From positions 434,001 to 498,000 of the forward strand of contig NZ_FOIR01000002.1 of NCBI RefSeq assembly GCF_900111145.1: a stretch of 64,000 bases of DNA, given 5' to 3'. This document shows, one piece after another, positions 8,536 through 17,313 of this stretch; position 1 is the first letter of the stretch; each line of letters begins with the position of its first letter. The position numbers and the translations under genes are program-made. The DNA comes from Roseivirga pacifica (GTDB lineage Bacteria; Bacteroidota; Bacteroidia; Cytophagales; Cyclobacteriaceae). Under the pieces are notes generated by a model. It did no database searches. It had not been told where the DNA came from and saw only the letters and a program-made list of their open reading frames with translations.

Positions 8536-11178
8536 CTATTCTGATCTAAGTGCTTTGATAGGGTTTGCACTGGCCGTTCTAATAGATTGATAGCCAACAG
8601 TGAGCCATGCAATAAGTGCTACAAACAATGCAGGCAATACCCAAACTAAAGGGTTATTGATGTCGATTTGATAAGCGAAATCAGAGAGCCACTGCTTCAT
8701 TGCCCAATACCCAAGCGGAATGGCAATTACAGCCCCAATTACCACCAACTTAGTAAAGCTACTGATAACCATTAGCGTAAGGCTTTTTACAGATGCTCCA
8801 AGCACTTTCCTTACAGCAATTTCCTTGTATTTTCTTTCCAATGTATAGGCCGCCAGAGCAAACAATCCCAAGCAAGCAATAACTATTGCCAAGCCAGAAC
8901 TTGCCGTAAACAACTTACCGAAGCGTTCTTCTTCCACATATAAATCATTAAAAGCATCGTCTAAAAACACAAACTCGAAAGGCTCATCGGGAATGGCGCG
9001 TTCCCACGCGGCCTTAACCGACTGCACCGTGTTCTGATAGTCTCCGCTGAGCTTTAAAGACAGGTAATTACCGGCATACCACCCAGCTTCGGCCTTTCCA
9101 TCCCATGTCATTGGTCTTATTACGAAAGGTTCAATCTCCCTTTTCAAGCTCTCAAAATTGAAATCCTTTACGATACCAACAATCGTGTAATCGGCATTCA
9201 CTCCCCTGCTTAACTTTCTACCAATCGGATCTTCCCAGCCAAGCCATTTTGCTGCTGATTCATTAATCAATATGCTTGCTGTATCAGAAGTAACCTCGTT
9301 GGAGAAATTTCTTCCATCTACTAGCGCTATACCCAGCGTTTCTAAATATTCATCGGTAGCGAACATATTGATAAAACTGTGTTCACGGGGTACTTCTTCC
9401 ACCGTTTGGTAACCCCAATCAGATATGCCAGAAGAAACAAACTGACTTGACAGCGTAGCATTCTCCACACTTGGAAGTCGGTTTATATCATTTAAAAACG
9501 ATTGTCCCTTTGCACCCAATCGGTTAGCATTCTTTACCACCAACACTTGGTCAGGTTCAAAGCCCAAAGACTGCTTACTTAAAAAATTGAGCTGAGTAAA
9601 AACCACTACAGTACTCACAATCAAAAATATAGAAATGGCAAACTGAAAAGCCACAAGCCCCTGACGCAAGGCGGCATTGCCTTTGCCTCCCGTTTGCGAC
9701 TCTCCCTTCAATGCTTTGATAGGTTTGAAGGCCGATAATACAAAAGCAGGGTAAGCTCCTGCCAAAAGACCAACAACCAAAACTAGCCCAAGTAACTTGA
9801 GCAGTGTTGGCAGGGCAAAAAGCTCATTCAAAGTAAAAGTTCTATTAGCCAGTGTGTTGAAACCATCTAGCGAAAGCGCTGCAATCCCCAAAGCCAAAAC
9901 CATGGCTGAAACGCTAATCAACATAGATTCAACCAAAAACTGACTGATCAACTGGCCTCTAACCGAGCCCATGACCTTGCGCATTCCCACTTCTTTAGAG
10001 CGCATGGCCGATCGGGCAGTGCTCAAATTCATAAAGTTGATGCAGGCAATAATTAAGATAAACAGTGCTACGGCAGAAAAAATATAGACATTCTCTATGC
10101 TACCAGATGAACCAAGTGCTAAGTGCGGATACCTTAGGTGCAAGTCAGTCATAGGCAACAACGAAATACCGGGTTTTCTACCACCTTGTGCCAAATAATC
10201 CTCATAAGATGAATGCCCTGAATACTGAATGATTACAGGCGCAATGTACTTTTCAGCCAAACCATCAAACTTAGTCTCAACAGATGTTGGCAAAGCCCCA
10301 TTGCTCAGCTTAGCATAAGTATAAAAGTTATTACCCGTCCAGTTGCCAATGGTTACCCACGATTCGTGCGGATATGAATTGATGTAGTTGTATTTAAAAT
10401 GAGTATTGCTTGGCGCATCGGCAATTACACCGGTTACCTGAACATCTTCCCCATCTACCTTAATCACCTTGCCCAAGGCAGATTGGTAGTTAAAGAATTT
10501 ATCTGCCAAAGATTTGGTCAGCAATATGGCGTTGGGCTGAGTAAGTGCCTCATCAGGATTACCCTCTACAAACTTTATTTCAAAAAGCTTATGCACCGTG
10601 GAATCTGCATTAAAGCCTTGTTCTTCTTTGAAAATTCTATCGCCAATTTTGAAAGTTTGACTAAATGGCCCTTGAATTCTCACAGTTTCTTCCACTTCTG
10701 GCAAGTCGCCCTTCATGCGCATACCAAGCCTTGCGGGTGTCCAAGCACCCGACTTACCATTGGCTACTCTGTATACACGCTCCACATCAGGATGATACTT
10801 ATCGTAGCTTACTTCATTTGAAATATAAAGTACAATGAGCAAGCACACAGCGAGACCAAGCGCCAAACCTGCAATGTTTATGAAGCTATAAAACCGTTGT
10901 TTCATTAAGCTTCTAAATGCTGTTTTGAAATAGTTTTTGAACATTGAAATGTTGTTTAATGAGTTAAAATCTTCAAGACCTTTGATATAGCGAAGGCGAA
11001 AAAAGCGAATGACATCCCACGAGAATTTTCTCCGAGCCGCCTTCAACCCTTCCGTTTCTATGCGCCTGTAAAACAGCTCGTAAGCATCGCCCTCTATAAT
11101 TTCGAGTGCCCTTGGTTTGCAGTACAGACGCAGCAGTGTAATTGACCAGCGTGGTGGCTCATGATCATATGGCGACAT
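8536..11178 (-). CDS. ABC transporter permease, FtsX/MacB type, with PadR-linked N-terminal prefix
   Basis: An 880-residue protein with two FtsX permease modules. Residues 1-75 are a soluble prefix (PPRWSITLLRLYCKPRALE...IEGDAYELFYRR) typical of permeases encoded next to PadR regulators. A first transmembrane helix lies near 100-120 (FINIAGLALGLAVCLLIVLY), then a MacB-like periplasmic domain to about 370, three helices to about 500, a second periplasmic domain, and three C-terminal helices. The stretch ERKYKEIAVRKVLGAS is a hallmark of the family. Such proteins export small molecules or transmit mechanical force and need an ABC ATPase; none is adjacent. The gene overlaps the PadR gene by 14 bp. 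Confidence 0.9.
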   Translation of the reverse strand: MSPYDHEPPRWSITLLRLYCKPRALEIIEGDAYELFYRRIETEGLKAARRKFSWDVIRFFRLRYIKGLEDFNSLNNISMFKNYFKTAFRSLMKQRFYSFINIAGLALGLAVCLLIVLYISNEVSYDKYHPDVERVYRVANGKSGAWTPARLGMRMKGDLPEVEETVRIQGPFSQTFKIGDRIFKEEQGFNADSTVHKLFEIKFVEGNPDEALTQPNAILLTKSLADKFFNYQSALGKVIKVDGEDVQVTGVIADAPSNTHFKYNYINSYPHESWVTIGNWTGNNFYTYAKLSNGALPTSVETKFDGLAEKYIAPVIIQYSGHSSYEDYLAQGGRKPGISLLPMTDLHLRYPHLALGSSGSIENVYIFSAVALFILIIACINFMNLSTARSAMRSKEVGMRKVMGSVRGQLISQFLVESMLISVSAMVLALGIAALSLDGFNTLANRTFTLNELFALPTLLKLLGLVLVVGLLAGAYPAFVLSAFKPIKALKGESQTGGKGNAALRQGLVAFQFAISIFLIVSTVVVFTQLNFLSKQSLGFEPDQVLVVKNANRLGAKGQSFLNDINRLPSVENATLSSQFVSSGISDWGYQTVEEVPREHSFINMFATDEYLETLGIALVDGRNFSNEVTSDTASILINESAAKWLGWEDPIGRKLSRGVNADYTIVGIVKDFNFESLKREIEPFVIRPMTWDGKAEAGWYAGNYLSLKLSGDYQNTVQSVKAAWERAIPDEPFEFVFLDDAFNDLYVEEERFGKLFTASSGLAIVIACLGLFALAAYTLERKYKEIAVRKVLGASVKSLTLMVISSFTKLVVIGAVIAIPLGYWAMKQWLSDFAYQIDINNPLVWVLPALFVALIAWLTVGYQSIRTASANPIKALRSE

Positions 11179-11500
11179 ACTTGAGCCCTAAGTTGATTTG
11201 GTTATACAATCTATTGCGTTGCTCATGAATTGCATCTAATGCCGTTTGACCCGCGGTATTGATGCTGAAATAGCGTTTTCTACGTCCGCCACGTTCTTTT
11301 GTGGCACCACCTACACGAGAGTCCAAATAGCCCTTGCCTTCCAACCGATCGAGCGCAGAATGCACCGCACTGATGTTGATTTTACGGCCGGTTTGCTGCT
11401 CAATTTCTTCCATTACGCTAATGCCGTAAGCATTATCTTTTAGAATGGCCACCACCAACAGCACAAGCTCTTCAAACTCCCCTATGTTCGTTCTTTGCAT
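11165..11500 (-). CDS. PadR family transcriptional regulator
   Basis: A 111-residue winged-helix DNA-binding protein. The wHTH spans about residues 10-82, with the helix pair around AYGISVMEEI and AVHSALDRLEGKGYL and a basic wing GGRRKRYFSI. A short C-terminal helix (85-105) would mediate dimerisation, as in the PadR-s2 group. It is the first gene of an operon with the FtsX-type permease (14-bp overlap) and probably represses that operon in response to a small molecule or envelope stress. An inverted-repeat candidate operator lies immediately upstream. Confidence 0.9.
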   Translation of the reverse strand: MQRTNIGEFEELVLLVVAILKDNAYGISVMEEIEQQTGRKINISAVHSALDRLEGKGYLDSRVGGATKERGGRRKRYFSINTAGQTALDAIHEQRNRLYNQINLGLKYVAI

Positions 11501-11512
11501 GGTTTTTATTTA

Positions 11513-11547
11513 TTTCACTTTAGTAAATGAAATATATTTGTTTCACT
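11513..11547. promoter_or_regulatory. candidate PadR operator
   Basis: Directly upstream of the PadR start there are TTTCACTT (11513), TGAAA (11528-11532) and TTTCACT (11541-11547). TGAAA and TTTCA form an inverted repeat with an 8-nt spacer, and the outer TTTCA pairs with the same TGAAA. A minus-strand TATATTTC in the spacer is one base off the -7 consensus, so binding here would block transcription. This is inferred from position and symmetry only. Confidence 0.4.
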
Positions 11548-11653
11548 ATTGCAAATTAAATAGAACCGTGTTGTACTGAACCGTAATATCACCTGACTCA
11601 AACGGTCAGTACAAGCTTTAAACAAGATAAATTGAAAAGGTAATGTGACGGAA

Positions 11654-13024
11654 TTAGTCCTTCTGTACGCCCCTATAACCAATGGTATATGTGCCTTTGC
11701 CAGCCTTTATTAATTCATAAACCAAATTATGAATGCGAGGCCGCACGTTTAACTGATAGATCTTACTGTTGTTGCGTGTTGGGTGTACACGGTTAGAAAG
11801 GAATACGAACAGCACATCATTATCCGGATCGGCCCAAACCAGCGTGCCGGTATAGCCTGTATGACCGAAACTGCGTGGAGAAACATCTTTGGCCACACTA
11901 CTAGCCGTTTCGCTATATTCTAACAAGGGCTTATCAAAGCCCATCCCGCGCTTGTTGTCATTCTCGGGAAACTGCACTTTCGTAAACTCTTCTATTGTTT
12001 CTGGCTTTAGGTATTGCTTCCCATCGTAAGTTCCACCATTCTGCAGCATTTGATAAACTTTGGCCAAATCTTCTGCATCACTAAAAAGCCCAGCATTGCC
12101 CGATACTCCCAACATCATAGCAGCACCTTCATCGTGCACCACGCCATGCAAAGTCTGCATTCTAAAGAAAGTATCTACTTCTGTAGGAACGATTCGCTCT
12201 AAAGGAAAATGCTCTCCGGCTTTAAAGCCCAAGGTTGTAGCACCAAGCGGTTGGTAAAAAGTTTCCCTCAAATAAACATCGAATGGCTCACCTGTTAGGC
12301 GTTCTACTAGGTCTGGTATTAGGTAGAAAGTTAGCCCTGAATAAAGATATTTCTTCTCATCGCTCACCTTCGATTTTTTGATCATCTTATAGATTTTCTT
12401 CTCTTTGAAGTCCTTATGCATCCATAAACCAGCATCGGAAATTTTATAAGGGAATCTACGACTAGAATCGGCCTTTACCGTATTCCAGCGGTATTTACCG
12501 TTCTTTCGCTGCGACTCAGACCAATACGGAATCCAAGCCCTAAGTCCAGCCTGATGCGCCAAAACATCGCGCATTACCAAGTCTTTCTTGTCTCCTTTTG
12601 CTACATCAGAAAAATAGTCGCCCATGGTTTTATCTGGGTCGAATAATCCGTCTTCGTAAAGCTTCATTAGCGCCAGTGTTGCAGCTGTCGTTTTGGTAAC
12701 AGACGCCAAATCGTAGATGTCCGTTAGTTGAACTTGGTTCTCTTTAGCATAAGTATGGTAGCCAAATGCCTTTTGATAAAACACCACACCATCTTTGGCC
12801 AAAAGCACTACACCGCCAGGAAAAGCCATCGAATCCATTGCCTGATGCATTACCTCTTCAATGCCATGCGATAAAATTTTACCATCAATGCCAACAGATG
12901 CTGGGGTTCCTACAACTAGGACATCAGTTTTAAAATTGGGCTGTTCGGTTACCGTTAGCTGACCTTCCTGAGCAAATGAAAGTACCGTACAAAGCGAAAA
13001 AAGTGATAATAAAAATGAACGCAT
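11654..13024 (-). CDS. serine hydrolase, beta-lactamase/class C PBP fold, exported
   Basis: A 456-residue secreted hydrolase. The signal peptide ends near residue 19 (VLSFAQ). The SxxK motif is S108-VTK111 in LASVTKTTA, and a KTG-like HTG is present in FGHTGYTG near the C-terminus. The expected YxN motif appears as YSG in KYLYSGLTFY, so the Asn is replaced. Family members include D-aminopeptidases, esterases and peptidoglycan-active enzymes, and also the C-terminal domains of some beta-N-acetylglucosaminidases. Beta-lactamase activity is not implied. Monocistronic as far as spacing shows. Confidence 0.88.
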   Translation of the reverse strand: MRSFLLSLFSLCTVLSFAQEGQLTVTEQPNFKTDVLVVGTPASVGIDGKILSHGIEEVMHQAMDSMAFPGGVVLLAKDGVVFYQKAFGYHTYAKENQVQLTDIYDLASVTKTTAATLALMKLYEDGLFDPDKTMGDYFSDVAKGDKKDLVMRDVLAHQAGLRAWIPYWSESQRKNGKYRWNTVKADSSRRFPYKISDAGLWMHKDFKEKKIYKMIKKSKVSDEKKYLYSGLTFYLIPDLVERLTGEPFDVYLRETFYQPLGATTLGFKAGEHFPLERIVPTEVDTFFRMQTLHGVVHDEGAAMMLGVSGNAGLFSDAEDLAKVYQMLQNGGTYDGKQYLKPETIEEFTKVQFPENDNKRGMGFDKPLLEYSETASSVAKDVSPRSFGHTGYTGTLVWADPDNDVLFVFLSNRVHPTRNNSKIYQLNVRPRIHNLVYELIKAGKGTYTIGYRGVQKD

Positions 13025-13047
13025 TCGGGAAATAATAAAGAACGTTG

Positions 13048-13902
13048 CTAAACTCCTAATGGAAATACATCTAAACTCATTTCCATGGCACGAGCGAATT
13101 CGTCCTGATCCAAGCCGGTTTCAATTTGCTGCTTATCAAAGTAAGCGATCATCTGCTCTGTGGCAATATTTCCGGTCAGATCATCCTTGGCCATTGGGCA
13201 ACCACCAAAGCCTTTTATAGCACTATCGAATCTGCGACAACCCACCTCATAGGCCGCGCTTATTTTGTCCACCGCAGTTTGCGGTGTTGAGTGAAAATGT
13301 GCGCCAAATTCAATAGTTGGATAAGCAGTTATACTTGTACTGAATATTTTCTTAATCAACTGTGGTTCAGCCACTCCTATCGTATCAGATAAACTAACAA
13401 TAGAAACACCTAATTGATCGAGCTTTTGGACAAACTGAGCTACAATTTCTTCATTGAAGGGCTCATTATACGGGTTGCCAAAGCCCATAGAAATATAAGT
13501 AACGAGTGTCTTATTTTGCTTTACACAAATCGACTGAATTTGTTCCAATTGCACTAATGCTTCGGCTACGGATTTGTTGGTGTTACGCTGCTGAAACTGC
13601 TCCGATATTGATAGCGGAAAACCGAGATAGTCTATCTCATCAAACTGTACAGCGTCCTCTGCCCCTCTTACGTTCGCAACTATGGCCAAGAGTTTTGACG
13701 ATGTTTGCGAAAGCTCCAATTGCCTGAGCACCTCAGCCGTGTCGCGCATTTGTGGAATGGCCTTTGGCGACACAAAGCTTCCAAAGTCAATCGTATCGAA
13801 ACCGACTTTTAATAGCTGGTTGATATAAGCCGCTTTCCTCTCTGTTTGTATAAAATCATGCAGCCCTTGCATGGCATCCCTCGGGCACTCGATAATCTTC
13901 AT
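13048..13902 (-). CDS. hydroxymethylglutaryl-CoA lyase family protein
   Basis: A 284-residue HMGL-like TIM-barrel enzyme that would cleave 3-hydroxy-3-methylglutaryl-CoA to acetyl-CoA and acetoacetate in leucine degradation. The N-terminus IIECPRDAMQG has the catalytic Arg-Asp pair (R8, D9). The metal-binding HxH is H202-F-H204, and the catalytic cysteine sits in GFGGCPMAKDD (C235), followed by TGNIATE. The length fits MvaB. No other leucine catabolism genes are adjacent, so the physiological substrate could differ within the HMGL-like family. Confidence 0.88.
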   Translation of the reverse strand: MKIIECPRDAMQGLHDFIQTERKAAYINQLLKVGFDTIDFGSFVSPKAIPQMRDTAEVLRQLELSQTSSKLLAIVANVRGAEDAVQFDEIDYLGFPLSISEQFQQRNTNKSVAEALVQLEQIQSICVKQNKTLVTYISMGFGNPYNEPFNEEIVAQFVQKLDQLGVSIVSLSDTIGVAEPQLIKKIFSTSITAYPTIEFGAHFHSTPQTAVDKISAAYEVGCRRFDSAIKGFGGCPMAKDDLTGNIATEQMIAYFDKQQIETGLDQDEFARAMEMSLDVFPLGV

Positions 13903-14023
13903 CTGGTAAGTTTATAAAAGTTAGACAGCTCCTCAAAGCGATAAATTCAAAACAGCGTATTTGGTTAACATGTTCGTTGAATTTGAATGCTAATCACAAA
14001 AAAGCTATTTTCATACAAACCGA

Positions 14024-15292
14024 ATGAACATGAAAAAGCGTGATTTTTTAAAGAACCTTGCCTCTATCTCTTTAGCCACTCTCCCAGTTTCTCAGGGTAT
14101 TCAACAACTTTTAAGTGCGGTACCTGATAGTACTCCTAAGGCTTTAGCTTCTAATGAAGCATTTTGGGCTAAAATTAGAGCCGATTACAAACTCAAACCT
14201 GACTACATCAACCTAGAGAATGGTTACTACTGCATGATTCCGGAGCCCACACTGGAGAAACTGATACAGAATATGCGAGAGGTAAATTATCAGGCATCGC
14301 ACTATATGCGCACGGTTCGGTTTGAAAACAAGAAGAAAGTGGCAAATGCCCTTGCCGATATGGCTGACTGCAACCACGGTGAACTGATTGTTACGCGCAA
14401 TGCAACCGAATCGCTCGACACCATTATAGCTGGTTTTCCATGGCAAGCAGGTGATGAGGCTGTTATGGCACATCAAGATTATGGTGCAATGCAAAACATG
14501 TTCAGGCAAGTAGAAAACCGACAAGGCATAAAGGTAAATTCGATTGATGTGCCGATGCATCCGAAAAATGATGAAGAGGTTGTGGCGGCATATGAAGCGG
14601 CCATTAGCCCTAAAACCAAACTGCTAATGGTTTGTCACATCATTAATATTACTGGGCATATTTTACCCATACGCAAGATCTGCGACATGGCGCATAGCAA
14701 AGGGGTTGAGGTGATGGTAGATGGTGCTCACGCCTTCGGTCAGTTTCAATTTTCTATAAAAGAACTCGACTGCGACTATTATGGCACAAGTTTGCACAAA
14801 TGGCTCTCGGCTCCGCTTGGTGCAGGCTTTCTCTTTGTAAAGCGAGAAAAAGTAGATCAGATATGGCCATTGATGGCGGAAGGAAAACGCGAGCCTGGCG
14901 ACATTTCTCGGTTGAACCATATTGGAACACACCCATGCCACACCGATCTGACCATTTTAGATGCCGTAGCCTATCAAAACGCAATAGGTGGTGCTCGCAA
15001 AGAAGAACGATTACGTTTTATTCAACGCTATTGGTCAGAAAAGGCCCGCAAAATGGAGCATGTGGTGGTGAATACGCCAGCCGACCCGAAGCGCTCGTGT
15101 GCCATAGCCAATGTGGGTATTAAAGGCATGAAACCAAGTGATATGGCAGATACTCTGCTGAAGAAATACAACATTTGGACCGTGGCGATTGATGGTGCGG
15201 GCGTAAAAGGTTGTCGTATTTCACCAAACGTTTACACCTCTTTGGAAGAACTTGATACGTTTGTGGCAGCCTTGGAAGAGATGAAAGTTTAG
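14024..15292 (+). CDS. class V aminotransferase-fold PLP enzyme (isopenicillin-N-epimerase-like), exported
   Basis: A 422-residue PLP-dependent enzyme of the class V/cysteine-desulfurase fold. The PLP-binding Lys is K259 in SLHKWLSAPLGAG, and the pyridine-nitrogen Asp is D233 in MVDGAHAFGQ. ASMET-type features such as TRNATESLD (about 124-132) bind the phosphate. The N-terminus KKRDFLKNLASISLATLP resembles a Tat-like leader of the KRDFLK type, so it may be exported in folded form with its cofactor. An alternative ATG two codons on (14030) is possible. The substrate is not evident. The intergenic stretch after it carries a palindromic repeat. Confidence 0.87.
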   Translation: MNMKKRDFLKNLASISLATLPVSQGIQQLLSAVPDSTPKALASNEAFWAKIRADYKLKPDYINLENGYYCMIPEPTLEKLIQNMREVNYQASHYMRTVRFENKKKVANALADMADCNHGELIVTRNATESLDTIIAGFPWQAGDEAVMAHQDYGAMQNMFRQVENRQGIKVNSIDVPMHPKNDEEVVAAYEAAISPKTKLLMVCHIINITGHILPIRKICDMAHSKGVEVMVDGAHAFGQFQFSIKELDCDYYGTSLHKWLSAPLGAGFLFVKREKVDQIWPLMAEGKREPGDISRLNHIGTHPCHTDLTILDAVAYQNAIGGARKEERLRFIQRYWSEKARKMEHVVVNTPADPKRSCAIANVGIKGMKPSDMADTLLKKYNIWTVAIDGAGVKGCRISPNVYTSLEELDTFVAALEEMKV

Positions 15293-15405
15293 ATTTTCAC
15301 TGAGCCTGAGAAATATCCTACCAATGCTTTAGTTATTTAGTGAACCAAACCTCGGCAGCTCTATGGAAGGCTAGTTCTTTATTCATAGTTCAAAGCTGAA
15401 GCTCC

Positions 15406-15453
15406 CGAAAAAGCAAACCACTCCACGTCATGCTGAACTTGTTTCAGCATCTC
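15406..15453 (+). repeat. palindromic intergenic repeat, copy 1
   Basis: About 48 bp shared with a second copy at 61839-61886. The core is a hairpin ATGCTGAA-N5-TTCAGCAT at 15430-15450, preceded by CGTC. It lies between the aminotransferase and phosphatase genes. It resembles REP-type elements common between genes in Bacteroidota; that is recognition from memory. The rest of 15293-15513 shows no gene. Confidence 0.6.
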
Positions 15454-15513
15454 CCAAAGTGCTCGGCAGATTTAGTCACTCCATTTTACCTAGAGAGTAA
15501 ATAAGCTCGCTTT

Positions 15514-17100
15514 TTAGTCCTTTGTCTTAAACTCAACCACTTCAGACCAATCACTCCAGTTAAGATGCTGATCGCGGTAACGCACACGCACATAGTAGGT
15601 GGTATTTGGGTGTAACCTGCGCATGATCAGCTCATCGGTCAAGTCATCGCCTGCCTGACGGTTTTCATTGTAGTACCAGTTTTCGAATTGTTTCCAGCTG
15701 TCAACTATAGTTGTTTTAAAGTCAGGTATAGTCGAAATTTGCCAATTGCTAGCCGCATGAAAAGCATTCACCATTTGGCTTTCAAATTGGCTGGCCTTTA
15801 CGGTTAAACCAGTAATATCAACCGACTCATTGGCAGGGTAAGTAATCTGGGGAGCATTTGGCAAGGCATTCATTTTGAAAACCGTAACACTATCGGTCAG
15901 CACATTATCTTTTGGGTTGGCCAAATTGCCACGGCTAATCCGTTTAACCGTAAAACTTGGGTTCTCCTCATTGGCATCCACTTCTACCATTACGAAGCCG
16001 TAATCATCATCGCTGCGGCTGAACTCTGCGTAGTCCCGCCCCTCAAATTCACCCCAATTGTCGATGGCCCCACCGGCAGAAGCCACATTGATCCACAAGT
16101 GTTTGTGGTCTCTAGATTGACCACGCGAGTAGCCATGCGTATGCCCAAACATGTGCACACTTGGTTTGCCTGTTTTAGTAGAAAAGTCTTCCAGCATTTT
16201 CACCACTTCGCCAGTAAAATCTGTCTCACCCGGAATCCACAACTCCGACTTGTGTGGATGGTGGAGCTGTGCAAATACAAAGTCTATATCATCATTTTTG
16301 GCTGTTTCATTCAATAGCCTTCTTAACCACGATTTTTGCGCACCCATATCGCGGTATTTATCATTAGAGTCTAAACCGATAATCCGGGTATTACCATAGT
16401 CCTTGTACCACCAATGTTCGGCATAGGCAGGCGTACCGTTTTCGGGCAAGGTAAAATACTTGAAATAGAACAGCGAGTTATCCTCGTGGTTACCCAAAAC
16501 CGGATATACAGGCACTTGGGCAAACAGCTGTTGCGCAGGACGGAAGAAATGATCGTTCCAATGTGTGTATTCGCTACCGCGGCTGACCAAGTCGCCCGGA
16601 ATCATTACCAACGCCAAATTATCAGGAACTTCTCCCCCATACTGCTTTTTCATATAGGCCAAAATACCATCGTTCACTACTTCCAAAAACTTGTCTGGCT
16701 GGTTGCTATCAATCTGCATATCGCTCATAGAAACCATATTAAAGGACTGGTTATCCTTAGCGAATGGAGGTGTTTTAAACTGGTAAATATCTGACTTTAG
16801 TTTACCCGTCTGCACACGATAATAATAAGTAGTGAGTCGTTTTAAGCCAGTAAGCCTTACCTCATGCAGCCTCGACTCGGTAAAGTTTACGCCTTCCGCC
16901 TTTCCAGTAGTTTTTTGGCCTAGTTTAGCTGTTTCTCCCCACTCAACAATGCTCTCTTCATTGGCACTGGTTTCCCATTTTATTACAATGCTATTTGGCT
17001 CTGCATCTTGCAAATAGGGTTTTACAATAAAGGTAGGTTGCTGCGCCAAGGCTGAAAAAGCACAAAGCATAGCAGCCAAAAAAGTGATTCTAGCGAACAT
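15514..17100 (-). CDS. purple acid phosphatase-like metallophosphoesterase with Fn3-type domains, secreted
   Basis: A 528-residue secreted phosphoesterase. A signal peptide ends at about residue 19 (AFSALAQ). Residues 25-112 form the fibronectin-III-like N-terminal domain of purple acid phosphatases (KPYLQD...YYYRVQTG). The calcineurin-like core follows with metal ligands in SD (126-127), GD (169-170), GNHED (203-207), HHPH (280-283) and GHTHG (319-323). A second Fn3-like domain closes the protein (about 425-525, YYVRVRYRDQHLNWSDW). It probably releases phosphate from external organic phosphates. Monocistronic. Confidence 0.9.
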   Translation of the reverse strand: MFARITFLAAMLCAFSALAQQPTFIVKPYLQDAEPNSIVIKWETSANEESIVEWGETAKLGQKTTGKAEGVNFTESRLHEVRLTGLKRLTTYYYRVQTGKLKSDIYQFKTPPFAKDNQSFNMVSMSDMQIDSNQPDKFLEVVNDGILAYMKKQYGGEVPDNLALVMIPGDLVSRGSEYTHWNDHFFRPAQQLFAQVPVYPVLGNHEDNSLFYFKYFTLPENGTPAYAEHWWYKDYGNTRIIGLDSNDKYRDMGAQKSWLRRLLNETAKNDDIDFVFAQLHHPHKSELWIPGETDFTGEVVKMLEDFSTKTGKPSVHMFGHTHGYSRGQSRDHKHLWINVASAGGAIDNWGEFEGRDYAEFSRSDDDYGFVMVEVDANEENPSFTVKRISRGNLANPKDNVLTDSVTVFKMNALPNAPQITYPANESVDITGLTVKASQFESQMVNAFHAASNWQISTIPDFKTTIVDSWKQFENWYYNENRQAGDDLTDELIMRRLHPNTTYYVRVRYRDQHLNWSDWSEVVEFKTKD

Positions 17101-17313
17101 TGCTGCGGTGGTTTAAAAGTGTTAAGGTTGATTTGGTGAATAATCGCAGCGAAAATAAGAAAGAAAACAACCTTCACACCCAGCAGCCGTGTTTCGAAAT
17201 GATTATGAGATTGTGAAGGCAGAGGCTTTCAAAGAAGGGAAATAATTGTGCTAGGGTAAATTAATAGACTAACTTGTATCCTAAGCTATAACTGAAGAAC
17301 AATTATTTGCTTT

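Noticed and set aside
10399-10821. 140-codon open frame on the plus strand
   Set aside because: Antisense to the FtsX-type permease and without protein-like features.
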